From Neoconidiobolus thromboides FSU 785 (Eukaryota > Entomophthoromycota > Entomophthoromycetes > Entomophthorales > Neoconidiobolaceae): a stretch of DNA of 40,241 bases. Positions 29,648 to 40,148 of this stretch are shown here, piece after piece. The notes below the pieces were generated by a model, which saw nothing but the letters and a program-made list of their open reading frames with translations, was not told the DNA's origin and made no database searches. Each line of letters begins with the position of its first letter. Within the stretch, counting starts at the first letter, position 1. Location: NCBI GenBank assembly GCA_025603075.1, contig MU626431.1, positions 1 to 40,241 of the forward strand, read 5' to 3'. The translations under genes and the position numbers were made by a program.

Positions 29648-31811
29648 TTAATTAATCTTTAAATTTGCTACTTGTATTTTTAAGTCCTTAATGTTATTTA
29701 GAAGACCATTTGAATAAAGCTCTAGTTCATTCATTTTATCTTTTATCTGTTTGCTTTTCACTTCACCTTGCTGATACGCCCGATTTAATGAAGTTATCTT
29801 ATCAGTTGTTTGGTTTATATGACTTATTCTTGATTCAAAATAAATTGAACTAATAATAGATTAAATATCATTTAGCTCAAATTAAATAATAGCTTACCTA
29901 AGATTTAAATGTTTGATATTCGCTTCTAAGCCCTTTAACTTATTTTTTAAAGCGTTCAAGGTTATATCAGCACTATCCTTTGAATCTAGTACCCGATCTG
30001 TAAAGCTGAGCTTGGAATTGAAACCACTAAAAGTATACCCACTTTCTCTTTTATTAGCTTGGTACAAGTTTGCTTGATCTGATAAATGACTTATTTTGCT
30101 TACTGAGTATAATTTCGATAGAGGCGCAGGAATAAATGGCTTAATAAATTTAGTTTTGCTAACAATTTCTTCTCTTTGATTGACTCCTATAAACCATAAA
30201 AATGCACTTTCTACATTTTTATGATTGATAAAGCACATGTCATTTATAGCAATATCTTCTTTTTTATTACTGATAATTTCATTAACTGGACAAGGCGAGC
30301 CAAGCTGCTCAGGGAAATGGTTGTATTTAATATTATTGATCAAATCTGTAAAATCAACGACATATCCATTATCACGACTACATATATATAAATGTGAAGG
30401 AAATAATGGATCAAATAAGGTGTTTAGTTTATGTTTGGAAAACTCTTTAAATTTTAGTATCTGTAAAACAACAAATGCCTCTTCATTTTGTTCATTTTTT
30501 AACTTCTAATAACAAGTTGTTCTAATAGTTTCATTCATAAATAAATTTATTTACCTTATTGTCATAAAAACTTGGTTCTAGAAATGAAGTAATTGCCTTT
30601 ATAACAAATCTCCCGTCTTCGAATATTGTACAAAGTATAGTTAAGCTTGTTGTAGGAATGGTCAGTATATTTTTAACTACAGGCACAATTCTTGAATTTT
30701 TAGGCAGAGGTGGTTTTGAAGCAAAAATTTCTACTCTTTTTAACTTCAAAAAGTTTTTCATGTTCATTTTATGAGAATAAAAATCAACATCAATAAATCT
30801 TTTGTCTTTAGTAAATATTGGGAATTTTGTCAAGCTTATAAGAAAAATTAAATCATGGTATATCCCAACTTCATTTGGTCTAGTCGCATACTCATAGAGA
30901 AGTTCATTGTACTTAATTTCTCCTTCTTTGTTCGAAGTATTAAACTTTTTCAAAGCAAGGTAAAAAAGTGTTTTTATATTCTTCCGAGGTAGTAAACTAA
31001 CTAAAATGAGTATATATCAATATTGAACATATTAAAAAATACCATCGTTTTGGGATCAATGGGCATAAATAATAAAATTTATATGACTTTGTTGCAAATA
31101 AAACGGTGAATGGCTCCCAGCCTTCTGCTTCAATCGAACCAAAAGCCAAATCAACTATTTCATCTTTAGGTACATTTTCCTCAATTCCTTTATTTCTACA
31201 TTTCAAATTTTCCTTATTTAAATCAAACACCAACTCTGGTTCTATACAATTGATTTCGATATCGTACAATCTAAATATTAGTTAAATAACTTGTTTAAAT
31301 ATAAACTCACCTTAAAAAATTATTAGAACTGAGAACTAAAAGTGCAGTTGATTCTTTAGATAAAGGATGCCATGCAACCTTCATAATTTTAGAATCCTTC
31401 ATATTATTTGAATCTATTTCTAGAACCCTAATTTTTATAAATTAAATAAACTTTCAGATGTTGAAAAACTTACCGAACTAATAACGGGTTGATCTGGATG
31501 TTTGAAGAAAGAATAATGTTCAACTCAAATAACGGTATTACACATAATTTATTTAATCCTTGTTCGTTTGAGCCATATAAAGCTAAATAAGTTCCGTTGT
31601 TATTAATACTTAAATCGATTATATCAAATTCAATTTCTTTTGAAAATAGTTCCTGATATTCCGTAGCTTTGGACTTTTGAGCAATTAAATAACAACCAAT
31701 CTTATTTCCGTTAGCAATATAGACAAAAGATTCATGAGAAACAATTTTTTGAATTGAGTTCTTGCTATTATTTAGACATTTGAATTTTTCTTCCAAGCCT
31801 TTAAAATCCAT
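29648..31811 (-). CDS. NUP82: Nucleoporin Nup82/Nup88
   Basis: Six exons, 31811-31474, 31427-31311, 31270-31043, 30996-30555, 30505-29898 and 29849-29648, join in phase to 644 aa. The first two thirds should form the N-terminal beta-propeller. The most telling segment is KVAWHPLSKESTALLVLSSN, then NFLRLYDIE, close to the WHP...L..D..LRLYD motif of Nup88/Nup82. LCPLIPKR follows, as does an SHLYICSRDNGYVVDF blade. The C-terminal exon is helical (ISHINQTTDKITSLNRAY through NNIKDLKIQVANLKI) and fits the coiled coil that binds Nup159 and Nsp1 on the cytoplasmic face of the pore. The ATG at 31811 was chosen over an in-frame upstream ATG at 31931, because the extra 40 residues look non-conserved and basic. 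One acceptor (30996/30997) is a choice between two overlapping TTAG sites. Confidence 0.83.
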
Positions 31812-32227
31812 TTTTAAATAAATCAATATGATATTGCTGGATATTCTTTTAATATTTAAAATTTTTAAATTAAGTTTTTGGTCTTTTTGTTTTACAAATG
31901 AACATGATTGGTTAAGGTAAGAGTATCGCAATTAATGCAAATTTTGCTAGATTTAGTCAAAGTTACCACTTTTGAAATGGTTGAATAATATAACATACAA
32001 GGATGCATTTTTTTGATTTCATTACTTTTCCATTTTTTAAGCGCTATTAAGTGGAAAAATTATTAGTAAAATCCTTAAACAAAGAATATGTCTTTTATTG
32101 ATTATTAAGTTATTTGAATAGTTTTAATATCTTTTATTACGCTATCATTTAATTTTAACTTTGTGATTCAAATAAAATAAAGATCTCATTAAACTTGCAT
32201 AGTTTATTAATCATAAATATTTTTATC
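31812..32227. other. Intergenic with one diverged MITE
   Basis: Between the NUP82 start and the CSC1 stop. It contains the diverged element at 31996-32098 and otherwise nothing recognised. Confidence 0.6.
31996..32098 (-). mobile_element. MITE copy 4, reverse, diverged ends
   Basis: The left end is TACAAGGATGC, and the right end has decayed (ATATGTCTTTTAT). The interior is clearly family-like: GATTTCATTACTTTTCCAT, then TTAAGCGCTATTAAGTGG, then TTATTAGTAAAATCCTTAAAC. It is one of the older copies. Confidence 0.75.
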
Positions 32228-34915
32228 TCATTCACCTGAAGTGAGTGGATATGTTGAAGAAAGAGAATTAATATTAGTACGATTACTTTGATCTTGGTCG
32301 CTTTCTGGGAGTGTCATACTTATAGGAGAACAGCAAAAACAGGTTCTTCTTTTTAATAGTTTTTGGTACACCTTTGGATCAATTTTTTGTGGAAGCCATA
32401 ACTTGGGTAACGTTCCATGGATAGCTGGATTCCCATAACCTTCAATACCTGAATCTAAAACACCATAGAATTTCAACATTGTAGATTGACTATAATCAGT
32501 ACGAACATTTGGTTCTGCAATATATTGTTGATCATCCATGTATGGCTCTGATACCAAATTACTTGCTACATCTTCTTCTTGGTGTTGTGTGGCTGGCCCA
32601 AACCTATACTTATCACTTGCTTCAGAAACTGGTATTGAAAGCGAGTCAATCGCATGCTCACCTCCAAAATCATGGTTTAAGGATGTTGCTGCACTCAAAT
32701 TGGCGCTGCTGATCAAATCATTCCTTGCTAATAAAGATTCTGTCGTATTATCATTATTGATTAAATAATCTGCAGGTAAATATTTACAATCATTTGGATA
32801 AGCTTTGGGCATATAATAAGCAAATATTGATGTAAAAATTATTAATGGTAACATAGCAATCGATAATGGATAAAAATTTTTTAAACCAAAATATCCTGTC
32901 ATTAATAACTGCTTTAAAAACACCCCTACCATAATTCTATTAAATATACATGGCCATAGCATACCCCCAGTTTCATAATTTCTATAAGCTACGTATAACA
33001 TTATATACTTGTTTACAAAATGACCAACAACATAATAACATGTACCGACCACTAATATCAATGGGGATATAACTGAATAGGTCATAGTCAAAGTAAAGAC
33101 TAAGAGTGGTTGTCCTAAAAGCCATCCATAGTCAATAAATGAAGGGGCAAGTAATTCAGCAAAATCACGTGGAGTTTTTGAAAATATACGACGATAGAAA
33201 TAAAAGAATACAGGACCCAGTTGAACAAGTTGAAGTGGGAAATAGCCGATTCCTAAAATCATTACATAGTTTACAAAGAAAGGTGCTACTTCAGGTAGAG
33301 ATCCTGCCAATAAATTTGGAATGTTTGTTGGATTTTTTAACACATCATCAAATATTGTTTTAATAAATGTAGTTGAAATAGTAAAAACTAATAAAACATT
33401 GACAAAGAGAAACAAGTAATGCTTCGATATAGTGTCCCTTTCAATTGAACTTATTGACTTGTTTCCTTGTACAATAGTAAGCCCAGTAAAAATTAAAGGC
33501 GTTATAGCAATAAAAGTGATAGTAGCAACGGTAGGCAAGAAACCAGATAAAAGATCATAAATATATGGACTAGCATCCTGCAAATCTTTCAAAAATGGTA
33601 ACACCTTAACTAATTTTTCAATCTGTAATAATGAGGAAATAACTGAAAGTGGGATGGTATAAAAAAAAGTGACGAGCCCTACTGCAACATAAACAAAAAA
33701 CCTTCTTAATGATTGCTCTCTTGCTGTTATTCCTAAATTAGCCCAATATATGTCTCTTGGCTCTGGGGCGAGTTCAGTCCTTAAACGAAATGGTATTGAG
33801 TTTGGATTTACTTGTGAAACCAAATGAGCAGAGCGGATATCTTTAAAAGTAACGAAGCCAACTCCTGTTGTACGAAATTTATTATCTTTTAAGCGAAGAA
33901 GATTTATTGAAGCATCGATATCTTTAATTTGTTTATATTTATGATTGATGGCATCCAATTTGTTTCCAACAATACCAAAAAAACCAGCTTTAACTTGAGG
34001 TCTTTCCTTTTCTCCTACTTGTATTAATTTGGAATGTGATATGGCTTCTTCTAACTCTTGTGGATTATAATTCTCTTTTATGCATGGATTACCAATCCAT
34101 GAAGTTATAGTACTTTCTAGACTTATTAAAATATCAGCTCGCTTTCTAACTAATCTTGTTAATTCAGCTGCACTATGACAAATCCTTACACATCCTACAT
34201 TGCCAAAATCCATCGATGTGAAATACTTGGCCAATGATTGTTCGTTTCTTAAACTATGAGGGATGCCTTCCACCAAAACTGATCGTGCAGTAACACTATG
34301 CTTAGCCTTCAATAGAAAATTCCACCTTAAAAATGAAAATATTTGATACTCTCTATGGAGCATAAACATGGTAATTAAGGAAAAGATGTATACCCCTACA
34401 AAATGGGCAACTAAATAATAACTTCCTTCTGGTACAGCTTTTATAGACCAACGGAAAGTTACATCAAATCCTTTTTCTGACTCTTCAGGAGTAACAGGGA
34501 TAAAAGAAGTGATCATTATCAAAACAAAAACCCCGTAAATTGAGCACAACCCAAATATTATTGCTGAAAGTTTAAAAAACCTTAAATGCATTAAAGAATC
34601 TAACCCAACTAAATCCAAGACTTCCTCTTCTTTAATCTTAAATAATGGAACAAACCATCCAAATAATGTTTTTGGGATTATCGGAGGTGGCCTATTTGTC
34701 AATTTTTCTTTTGAAGAATAGAGCGAACGCCATGTTACTCTTAATATTGAAAAGGCTATAATAGAGACTAAACCAATTACTATTGAAACTATAAATTGTA
34801 CACCTGGACTAGATCTATTCCCATTTTGAGCTACAAAATAACCATCACCTACTTCACCAACTATATCTTCAAGCCAACTTGCGATTACATCAAAGAATGA
34901 GTTTGAAGAAGACAT
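32228..34915 (-). CDS. CSC1: Csc1/OSCA-family osmosensitive cation channel (DUF221)
   Basis: A single-exon gene of 895 aa. An N-terminal helix at about 40-60 is followed by the RSN1-type segment (FGWFVPLFKIKEEEVLDLVGLDSLMHLRFFK). Two more helices come next, then the cytosolic PHM7-type domain, which starts near SVLVEGIPHSLRNEQSLAKYF. The family hallmark A-P-E-P-R-D-I-Y-W-A-N-L lies near residue 380. About eight further membrane helices form the channel core, and a hydrophilic tail of about 170 residues ends in a Cys-rich RRTCFCCSP motif, a possible acylation site. Relatives are mechanically or osmotically gated calcium-permeable channels (OSCA/TMEM63), while yeast Rsn1 and Phm7 are related but less defined. 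The length is ordinary for fungal members. The lack of introns contrasts with the neighbouring genes. Confidence 0.93.
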   Translation of the reverse strand: MSSSNSFFDVIASWLEDIVGEVGDGYFVAQNGNRSSPGVQFIVSIVIGLVSIIAFSILRVTWRSLYSSKEKLTNRPPPIIPKTLFGWFVPLFKIKEEEVLDLVGLDSLMHLRFFKLSAIIFGLCSIYGVFVLIMITSFIPVTPEESEKGFDVTFRWSIKAVPEGSYYLVAHFVGVYIFSLITMFMLHREYQIFSFLRWNFLLKAKHSVTARSVLVEGIPHSLRNEQSLAKYFTSMDFGNVGCVRICHSAAELTRLVRKRADILISLESTITSWIGNPCIKENYNPQELEEAISHSKLIQVGEKERPQVKAGFFGIVGNKLDAINHKYKQIKDIDASINLLRLKDNKFRTTGVGFVTFKDIRSAHLVSQVNPNSIPFRLRTELAPEPRDIYWANLGITAREQSLRRFFVYVAVGLVTFFYTIPLSVISSLLQIEKLVKVLPFLKDLQDASPYIYDLLSGFLPTVATITFIAITPLIFTGLTIVQGNKSISSIERDTISKHYLFLFVNVLLVFTISTTFIKTIFDDVLKNPTNIPNLLAGSLPEVAPFFVNYVMILGIGYFPLQLVQLGPVFFYFYRRIFSKTPRDFAELLAPSFIDYGWLLGQPLLVFTLTMTYSVISPLILVVGTCYYVVGHFVNKYIMLYVAYRNYETGGMLWPCIFNRIMVGVFLKQLLMTGYFGLKNFYPLSIAMLPLIIFTSIFAYYMPKAYPNDCKYLPADYLINNDNTTESLLARNDLISSANLSAATSLNHDFGGEHAIDSLSIPVSEASDKYRFGPATQHQEEDVASNLVSEPYMDDQQYIAEPNVRTDYSQSTMLKFYGVLDSGIEGYGNPAIHGTLPKLWLPQKIDPKVYQKLLKRRTCFCCSPISMTLPESDQDQSNRTNINSLSSTYPLTSGE

Positions 34916-35661
34916 TTTAAAAAGTTAAAATAATCAATGTTTATTTTTTTTAAATCTGTTATTTATGATTCCATTTTTATGTCATCTTAAATTGACTGTA
35001 ATTAATATCAATTTCCTTAAATCTTAAAATGATGCAATTATGATAATTACATAGATTATTTGCTAAAAAAAGGCGCTAAAATTAGGCTTAAAGTTAAGCT
35101 ATGATGTAAATGATTCAGTTTGATTTATTTTTCTGTTGCCTCTCAAATACTAATATTCAATTAATTAAACCTTTGACAAAATGTCTTTTTAAAAAATTAA
35201 GATAGTGACAAGTACCCTTATCTACTTAAGATATAAAACAATGATTAAGATAAAAGGGAGAGTTTTGATAGATGAATTCAGAGATACTTAGAAAAAAATC
35301 TTCCTTTAAGGCTTTTTGATTTATATTAAAAATGTTTCTACTATTTGTTTAGAATTCTAAGCTTAAATAACCTCCAACTATCTAAGAACATTCTTTTAAC
35401 CAAAAAAATCCAATTACAAAAGCTAAAGAAGGTGGTACTCGGAAATTAAATTTGTAAAGAAATGAAATAAAAAGCTTATAGTTAGCCCAAGCCTTATTAG
35501 CTATAAAGACTTTTTAATATTTATTTAATGATATTAACATTTTTTATTATGCAAAAAATGTACAAATAAAGTCAAGACAGACCAAATATTCATCACGACT
35601 GTTACAGCTCTTGTAACTTAACGACTTATTTAAGAAAATTTTATATTACACATTATTAAAA

Positions 35662-35765
35662 TATGAGAGTGTTTTTTTTGACTTCATTATCTTTTCCATT
35701 TTTAAGTGTTATTTGAGTGGAAAATTTGTTAGTAAAATTCTTAAACACAAAAATACATCCCCATA
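35662..35765 (-). mobile_element. MITE copy 5, reverse
   Basis: 104 bp running from TATGAGAGTGT to ACATCCCCATA. The interior GACTTCATTA, CTTTTCCATT, TTTGAGTGGAAAA and TTAGTAAAATTCTTAAAC follows the family in reverse orientation. Confidence 0.87.
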
Positions 35766-35879
35766 TAAAAGTCAGGCTTTAAAAAATCAGCTATATAAAT
35801 AATTTGCCCAAAAAGCTGCTATTAAAAAAGTTACAAAAGCTATCAGTCGTAATAAATTTAATTCTTAAAATCTAAAAAA

Positions 35880-35980
35880 TATGGGTGTTTTTTTGGCTTC
35901 ATTACTTTTTCCACCTTTTAAGCGCTACTTTAGCGGAAAAATTTTGGTAAAATTATTAAATACAAAAACATATCCCCATA
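35880..35980 (-). mobile_element. MITE copy 6, reverse
   Basis: 101 bp. The left end is TATGGGTGTTT and the right end ATATCCCCATA. The interior GGCTTCATTACTTTTTCCAC, TTTTAAGCGCTACTTTAGCGG is well conserved around the central AGCGCT. Only 114 bp separate it from copy 5. Confidence 0.87.
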
Positions 35981-36185
35981 TATTAAAAATAAATATCTTC
36001 CTAGATATTGTATTTATAAAAAAAACATTAATATAGATTTGAACTTAAACTTGTGCACAATTATATAAAATCATACTACAAAAGGATAAAAAATAAAAAA
36101 TAAAGTTAAAAGACAAAGTTATTTAGTATATATAAAAACCTATTTTAAATTTAGATAATAATAAAACATATAAATTTATATAGTT

Positions 36186-36251
36186 TTTTTTACTTAAATA
36201 GCATTTAAAAATAGAAAAAGTGGGTAAAGCCAAAAAGAAGATTCTTGTATA
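36186..36251 (+). mobile_element. MITE copy 7, forward, left part missing
   Basis: About 66 bp corresponding to the right two thirds of the element: TTACTTAAATAGCATTTAAAA, then ATAGAAAAAGTGGGTAAAGCC, then a decayed right end. No left terminal repeat can be found. Confidence 0.65.
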
Positions 36252-36366
36252 ATAATTTAATAATATTTTCATGTAAGTTGGATTTGATTTAATTTTAATT
36301 AGTTAAAAACAGTAAAATTTTGTAGTAGAGTTTTTAAATTATTTTCAATTAAATTTTTAATAAGCA

Positions 36367-36471
36367 TATGGGGATGTATTTTATGTTTAAGAATTTTACT
36401 AATAATTTTCCCACTCAAATAGGACTTAAAAAATGGAAAAAGTAATGAAGTCAAAAAAACACCCTCACATA
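36367..36471 (+). mobile_element. MITE copy 8, forward
   Basis: 105 bp with a perfect left end TATGGGGATGT and a slightly diverged right end (ACACCCTCACATA). The core CCCACTCAAATAGGACTTAAA and GGAAAAAGTAATGAAGTC is close to copies 1 and 2. Confidence 0.87.
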
Positions 36472-36730
36472 ATAAACTTTTTTATATATTAAATAATCTT
36501 GCTTTTTGGCTTAATTTTATGTAAGAAATTTTCTAAAGTATTTATTTTTTTCAAATTTACTAAAAAAATATTATTTTTATATTTTAATATTCATATTTAG
36601 TAGTTATAATAAAAAGTTTTAACTAACAATGCATTTTATATATAGCGTTTTAATACAAGATATAAAAACTTTTTCTCATAGTAGTTTTTATTTTTAATTA
36701 TATTATTTTTATTAAGCTTGTATATAATTA

Positions 36731-36834
36731 TATGGGAGCGTTTTTTTGGTTTTATCATTTTTTTGATTTTCTAAGCATTATTTAACCGGAAAAATTATTA
36801 GTAGAATTTTTAAGCAGAAAAACACACTCCTATA
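36731..36834 (-). mobile_element. MITE copy 9, reverse
   Basis: 104 bp from TATGGGAGCGT to CACACTCCTATA. The interior is more diverged than most (GGTTTTATCATTTTTTTGAT, TAAGCATTATTTAACCGG) but colinear with the family. Confidence 0.8.
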
Positions 36835-37057
36835 TTTTTAATTTACTTTAAGTTGCTTTTCTTTCCTTGCCATAACTATGGTATAATAAAAGTTATATAT
36901 ACTTGTTAACTATATATTTAAATGCTTTTCTTTCATTTAATTATTTTTATTTTCAATATAAGCATCTGAATAAATTATAATTAAACTAACAATAAAGTCA
37001 TTTATATAATCGTCTGTTATCTTTGAAAAATTTAAAACTAAGTACTTACGAGAATGA

Positions 37058-37158
37058 TATAAAAGTGTTTTTTTGGCTTCACTTTCTCTATCTTTTAAGC
37101 ACTATTTAAGCGAAAAAATTACTAGTAAAATTTTTAAACCTAGAAATACATCCCTATA
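37058..37158 (-). mobile_element. MITE copy 10, reverse
   Basis: 101 bp. The left end has decayed (TATAAAAGTGT), and the right end ACATCCCTATA differs from the consensus at one base. The interior GGCTTCACTT, TCTTTTAAGCACTATTTAAG and ACTAGTAAAATTTTTAAAC is clear. Confidence 0.82.
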
Positions 37159-38182
37159 TAAAATATATCAACGTTAAATCTATATGAAATTTATAAGTTT
37201 AAAACTTTTACATGAAATTAAGTTTTCAAATGATGTAATATTATATACTATTACTTTACTCCAATAGAGCTCATTCCTTTGATTGAAAGACATAGAAGTT
37301 GTATTATATATAAGATATCGTAAAATAAATTTCATTAAACATTGTATCATCCAGTAAATCAAACATTTTTAATTTTAATAGTAAAGAAATTGTGATATAA
37401 TCAAGATAATATTAGTAATCTCGGCTTTAATTACAAAGATGATTGGAGGCTCATTAAATAGTTTATTACTTTTTTTATGCTGAGTACAATAATTAAGATC
37501 ATTTTAAGTTCTTTATGGATTAATTAGGACAATATATATTTTATTTTAAGGTATTTTTTAATTTAATCAAATCCGCGAGTTATATATGACAAATGTTTTA
37601 GTTTAGAGAGTCTTCCTTTGAAGAAGCAATTATTTATTATATGATTCAACTTTTTAATGTTACATTATTACATTTAGTATATATGTTACTTTATATATAA
37701 CAAAACTAACAAGGTTTTTTCGAAACTTCTATAAACTTCAATTTAAACTTTTAGCTACAAGCAAATTTAATTTAATTCAATATAAAGAGTTTAGATAAAA
37801 CTTGAATATAAATAAAATTAGTTTAAAATAGATATATAAAGAAATAGTTTTGATATCTAATATTCTCATTGTCAATTTATTAGTTAATATATTTTGTCAC
37901 ATTCCATTACACTTTTAAAAGCTACTTTTAATTGTTATATAGTATTATATACATTTCCTACTTGATAGCTCCAATTAAAAGTATGCTGGTAAATAGTTTC
38001 AAATTTAGTCAAAATAAACACGATTTTTTTAAACCATAGTAAATTCATCTATTCTTAATTGAGAATTAGACTACATGTACAATTATAACCTGGGATACCG
38101 TAAATAAAAAACAAAGAACTATTTAATACTTACAAGTTATATTTATAATTAAAATAGCAACTCGACTCATAGATCTTAAAAA

Positions 38183-38190
38183 TATAAAAG
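38183..38190 (+). promoter_or_regulatory. TATA box of the yellow-like gene
   Basis: TATAAAAG lies 72-79 nt upstream of the start codon at 38262. It is a good TATA match at a plausible distance for a regulated secreted-protein gene. Confidence 0.45.
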
Positions 38191-38261
38191 AATAATTGTA
38201 AAATACCACTATTTAAAAGATGCAAGATTCGAATTAATAAATCTTACTTCTTAACTATAAC

Positions 38262-39434
38262 ATGAAATTTATTAATCTCATTTCCGCCATTTTATTAGGT
38301 GCTAGTTTAAGCGCAGCTCAAGCTGAAGATGAAATTAAGGTTGAACGTTCCTTGGTAACCGAAGAGCCCAGTGCTAGTGTCGTAAATAGAGTTCAAAACG
38401 ATAGTTCAAACTCGGAAACCATATCTTATGGACCTGATCTTAAGATTGAAAAAGCTTTTCAAGACCAGTTCCCAGTTTCGGTTGCTGTTTCAAGTAAAGG
38501 ACGTAAATTTGTTAGTTTTCCACACTGGGAACAAAACAATGGTCGTAGCTTGGTAGAAATTATAAACGGTAAAGAATATTACTTCCCTAGTGCTACTATG
38601 AATGATGTCAGGTTTAAGTATGGATTTAATAATATTCATGCTTTATATATCGATGCCGAAGATCGTTTATGGGTTTTGGATACTGGAAGAGTTACTAATA
38701 ATGTTCGTCCTATTTCTGCAACTAAGTTTTATGTATTCGACCTAAAGACTGATCGTTTATTAAGAACTTATACTTTCCCCAAAGAAGTAGAATACCCTGC
38801 GTCTCAGCTTCAAGATATTCGCTTTGACGCTGACTTGAAGTATGGCTTTATTACCGATGCCTCTGTTCCAGGAATTGCAGTTTTGAATTTAGAAACTGGA
38901 AAATCATTTAGAAGATTAACTAATCATTCTTCTACTACCGCTGTTGACAACTTCTCTTTGACAATTGAAGGCAAAGTTGTAAAACCTGGAGGCAAACCTG
39001 CAAAGATCCACTCTAATGGAGTTGAAATATCTAAAGATAAAAAAACTCTTTACTATGCCCCTGTATCTTCTCGTTCGCTTTATTCAGTGCCTGTACAGGC
39101 TTTAACTGATGAAAATTTAGAAGATCACGAAGTAGCCGAGTTCGTTAACGTTGAAGTTGCTGATAAAGGATCTGCAACCGCTGGTTTAATTTCTGATAAA
39201 GATGGAAACATTTATTTAACTAATCTTGAGCAAAATTCTATTACCAAATACAACCCACAAACTAAAGAGCTTTCACTTATTGTGCGTCGCCCAGACTTGC
39301 TTTGGCCAGATACCCTTTCTATCCATAACAATACCTTATTCATTACTTCAAATCAAATGAACCGTAGGGCACTTTTCAATAACGGGGTTGATGCTAGACG
39401 GGCTCCTTACTTTTTATTCTCTATCCCACTTTAA
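38262..39434 (+). CDS. Secreted yellow/major royal jelly protein family member
   Basis: A single-exon gene of 390 aa. A signal peptide of about 21 residues (MKFINLISAILLGASLSAAQA) leads into a short acidic Ser/Asn-rich segment, then a beta-propeller of the MRJP/yellow type. Typical stretches are VSVAVSSKGRKFVSFPHWEQ, INNIHALYIDAEDRLWVLDTG-like sequence, QDIRFDADLKYGFITDASVPGI, HSNGVEISKDKKTLYYAPVSS and a final LWPDTLSI...LFITSNQ. These match the blade motifs of insect yellow proteins and their bacterial and fungal relatives. Insect members include melanin-pathway and nutritive proteins. The ligand or activity of microbial members is not known to me. Secretion is well supported. Codon use is somewhat richer in C-ending codons than in most neighbours, which suggests good expression. 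Confidence 0.92.
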   Translation: MKFINLISAILLGASLSAAQAEDEIKVERSLVTEEPSASVVNRVQNDSSNSETISYGPDLKIEKAFQDQFPVSVAVSSKGRKFVSFPHWEQNNGRSLVEIINGKEYYFPSATMNDVRFKYGFNNIHALYIDAEDRLWVLDTGRVTNNVRPISATKFYVFDLKTDRLLRTYTFPKEVEYPASQLQDIRFDADLKYGFITDASVPGIAVLNLETGKSFRRLTNHSSTTAVDNFSLTIEGKVVKPGGKPAKIHSNGVEISKDKKTLYYAPVSSRSLYSVPVQALTDENLEDHEVAEFVNVEVADKGSATAGLISDKDGNIYLTNLEQNSITKYNPQTKELSLIVRRPDLLWPDTLSIHNNTLFITSNQMNRRALFNNGVDARRAPYFLFSIPL

Positions 39435-40148
39435 TAATAATTAATAATTGATTAAATATCTATTAAAATGGATGTTTATAAATTTATTAGCACATAAAAA
39501 TTTAACATTAAATAGTCAATCTTATAATATATTTGAGTTTTATTTTGTAATACTTATTGATATTTTTGTATAAAAGGTAAAAGCCATAAAACAAGTTACA
39601 GTTAGATGTCTTTTGTTGTTTTTAATTTGCATTTGGGTTCTTTTAGCACAAATTTAAAGCGTTTGGATTGATATACTCATTAAATTCATATTAAAAAAAT
39701 CAGATACAAATTAAAAACAACAAAGGAGATTTAACTGCAACTCATGGTAACAATTATTAAATCAAAAAATAGCCATTATTTTTTTGTTTAGGATTTTAAT
39801 AAATAAAAAATAAGAGCTATCAAAACGAAAATATACTCTATACTAATCTAAAGTTGCATTTTAGAGTGCATTTGTATTATCTTGTAATATAACTTTTTAT
39901 ATTTATTATAAAAATTTGCATGTGTATTTTGTGTATTCTTGTTTTCTTACATTAAGCTATGAAGTTATTAGTAGTTATCTTTGAACATTCAAACATAAAA
40001 TGTAAAACTGTAAATGGTGTCTACCAATCACTTAATAATGTTATTTTTCATACAGAGAAATCGCAAAATTTTTATTGTATAGAATAATGTATTCAATAAA
40101 TAGACAATGAAAAGTATAATGAAATGTTATAGCAAAAGTTATTAAAAA
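39435..40148. other. Intergenic, nothing recognised
   Basis: About 700 bases after the yellow-like gene up to the last MITE. AT-rich, with no ORF, RNA gene or terminator structure recognised. Confidence 0.55.

Larger units (their letters stand above)
34916..38261. other. Gene-free region rich in MITEs
   Basis: A 3.3-kb interval between the divergent starts of CSC1 and the yellow-like gene. It contains MITE copies 5 to 10 between 35662 and 37158, alternating in orientation. The flanks are plain AT-rich sequence. A 60-codon frame on the minus strand at 37180-37362 has no coding character that I can recognise. Confidence 0.65.

Noticed and set aside
37180-37362. 60-aa minus-strand frame in the MITE-rich region
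   Set aside because: No domain, no neighbouring exon and ordinary non-coding composition; this length is expected by chance.
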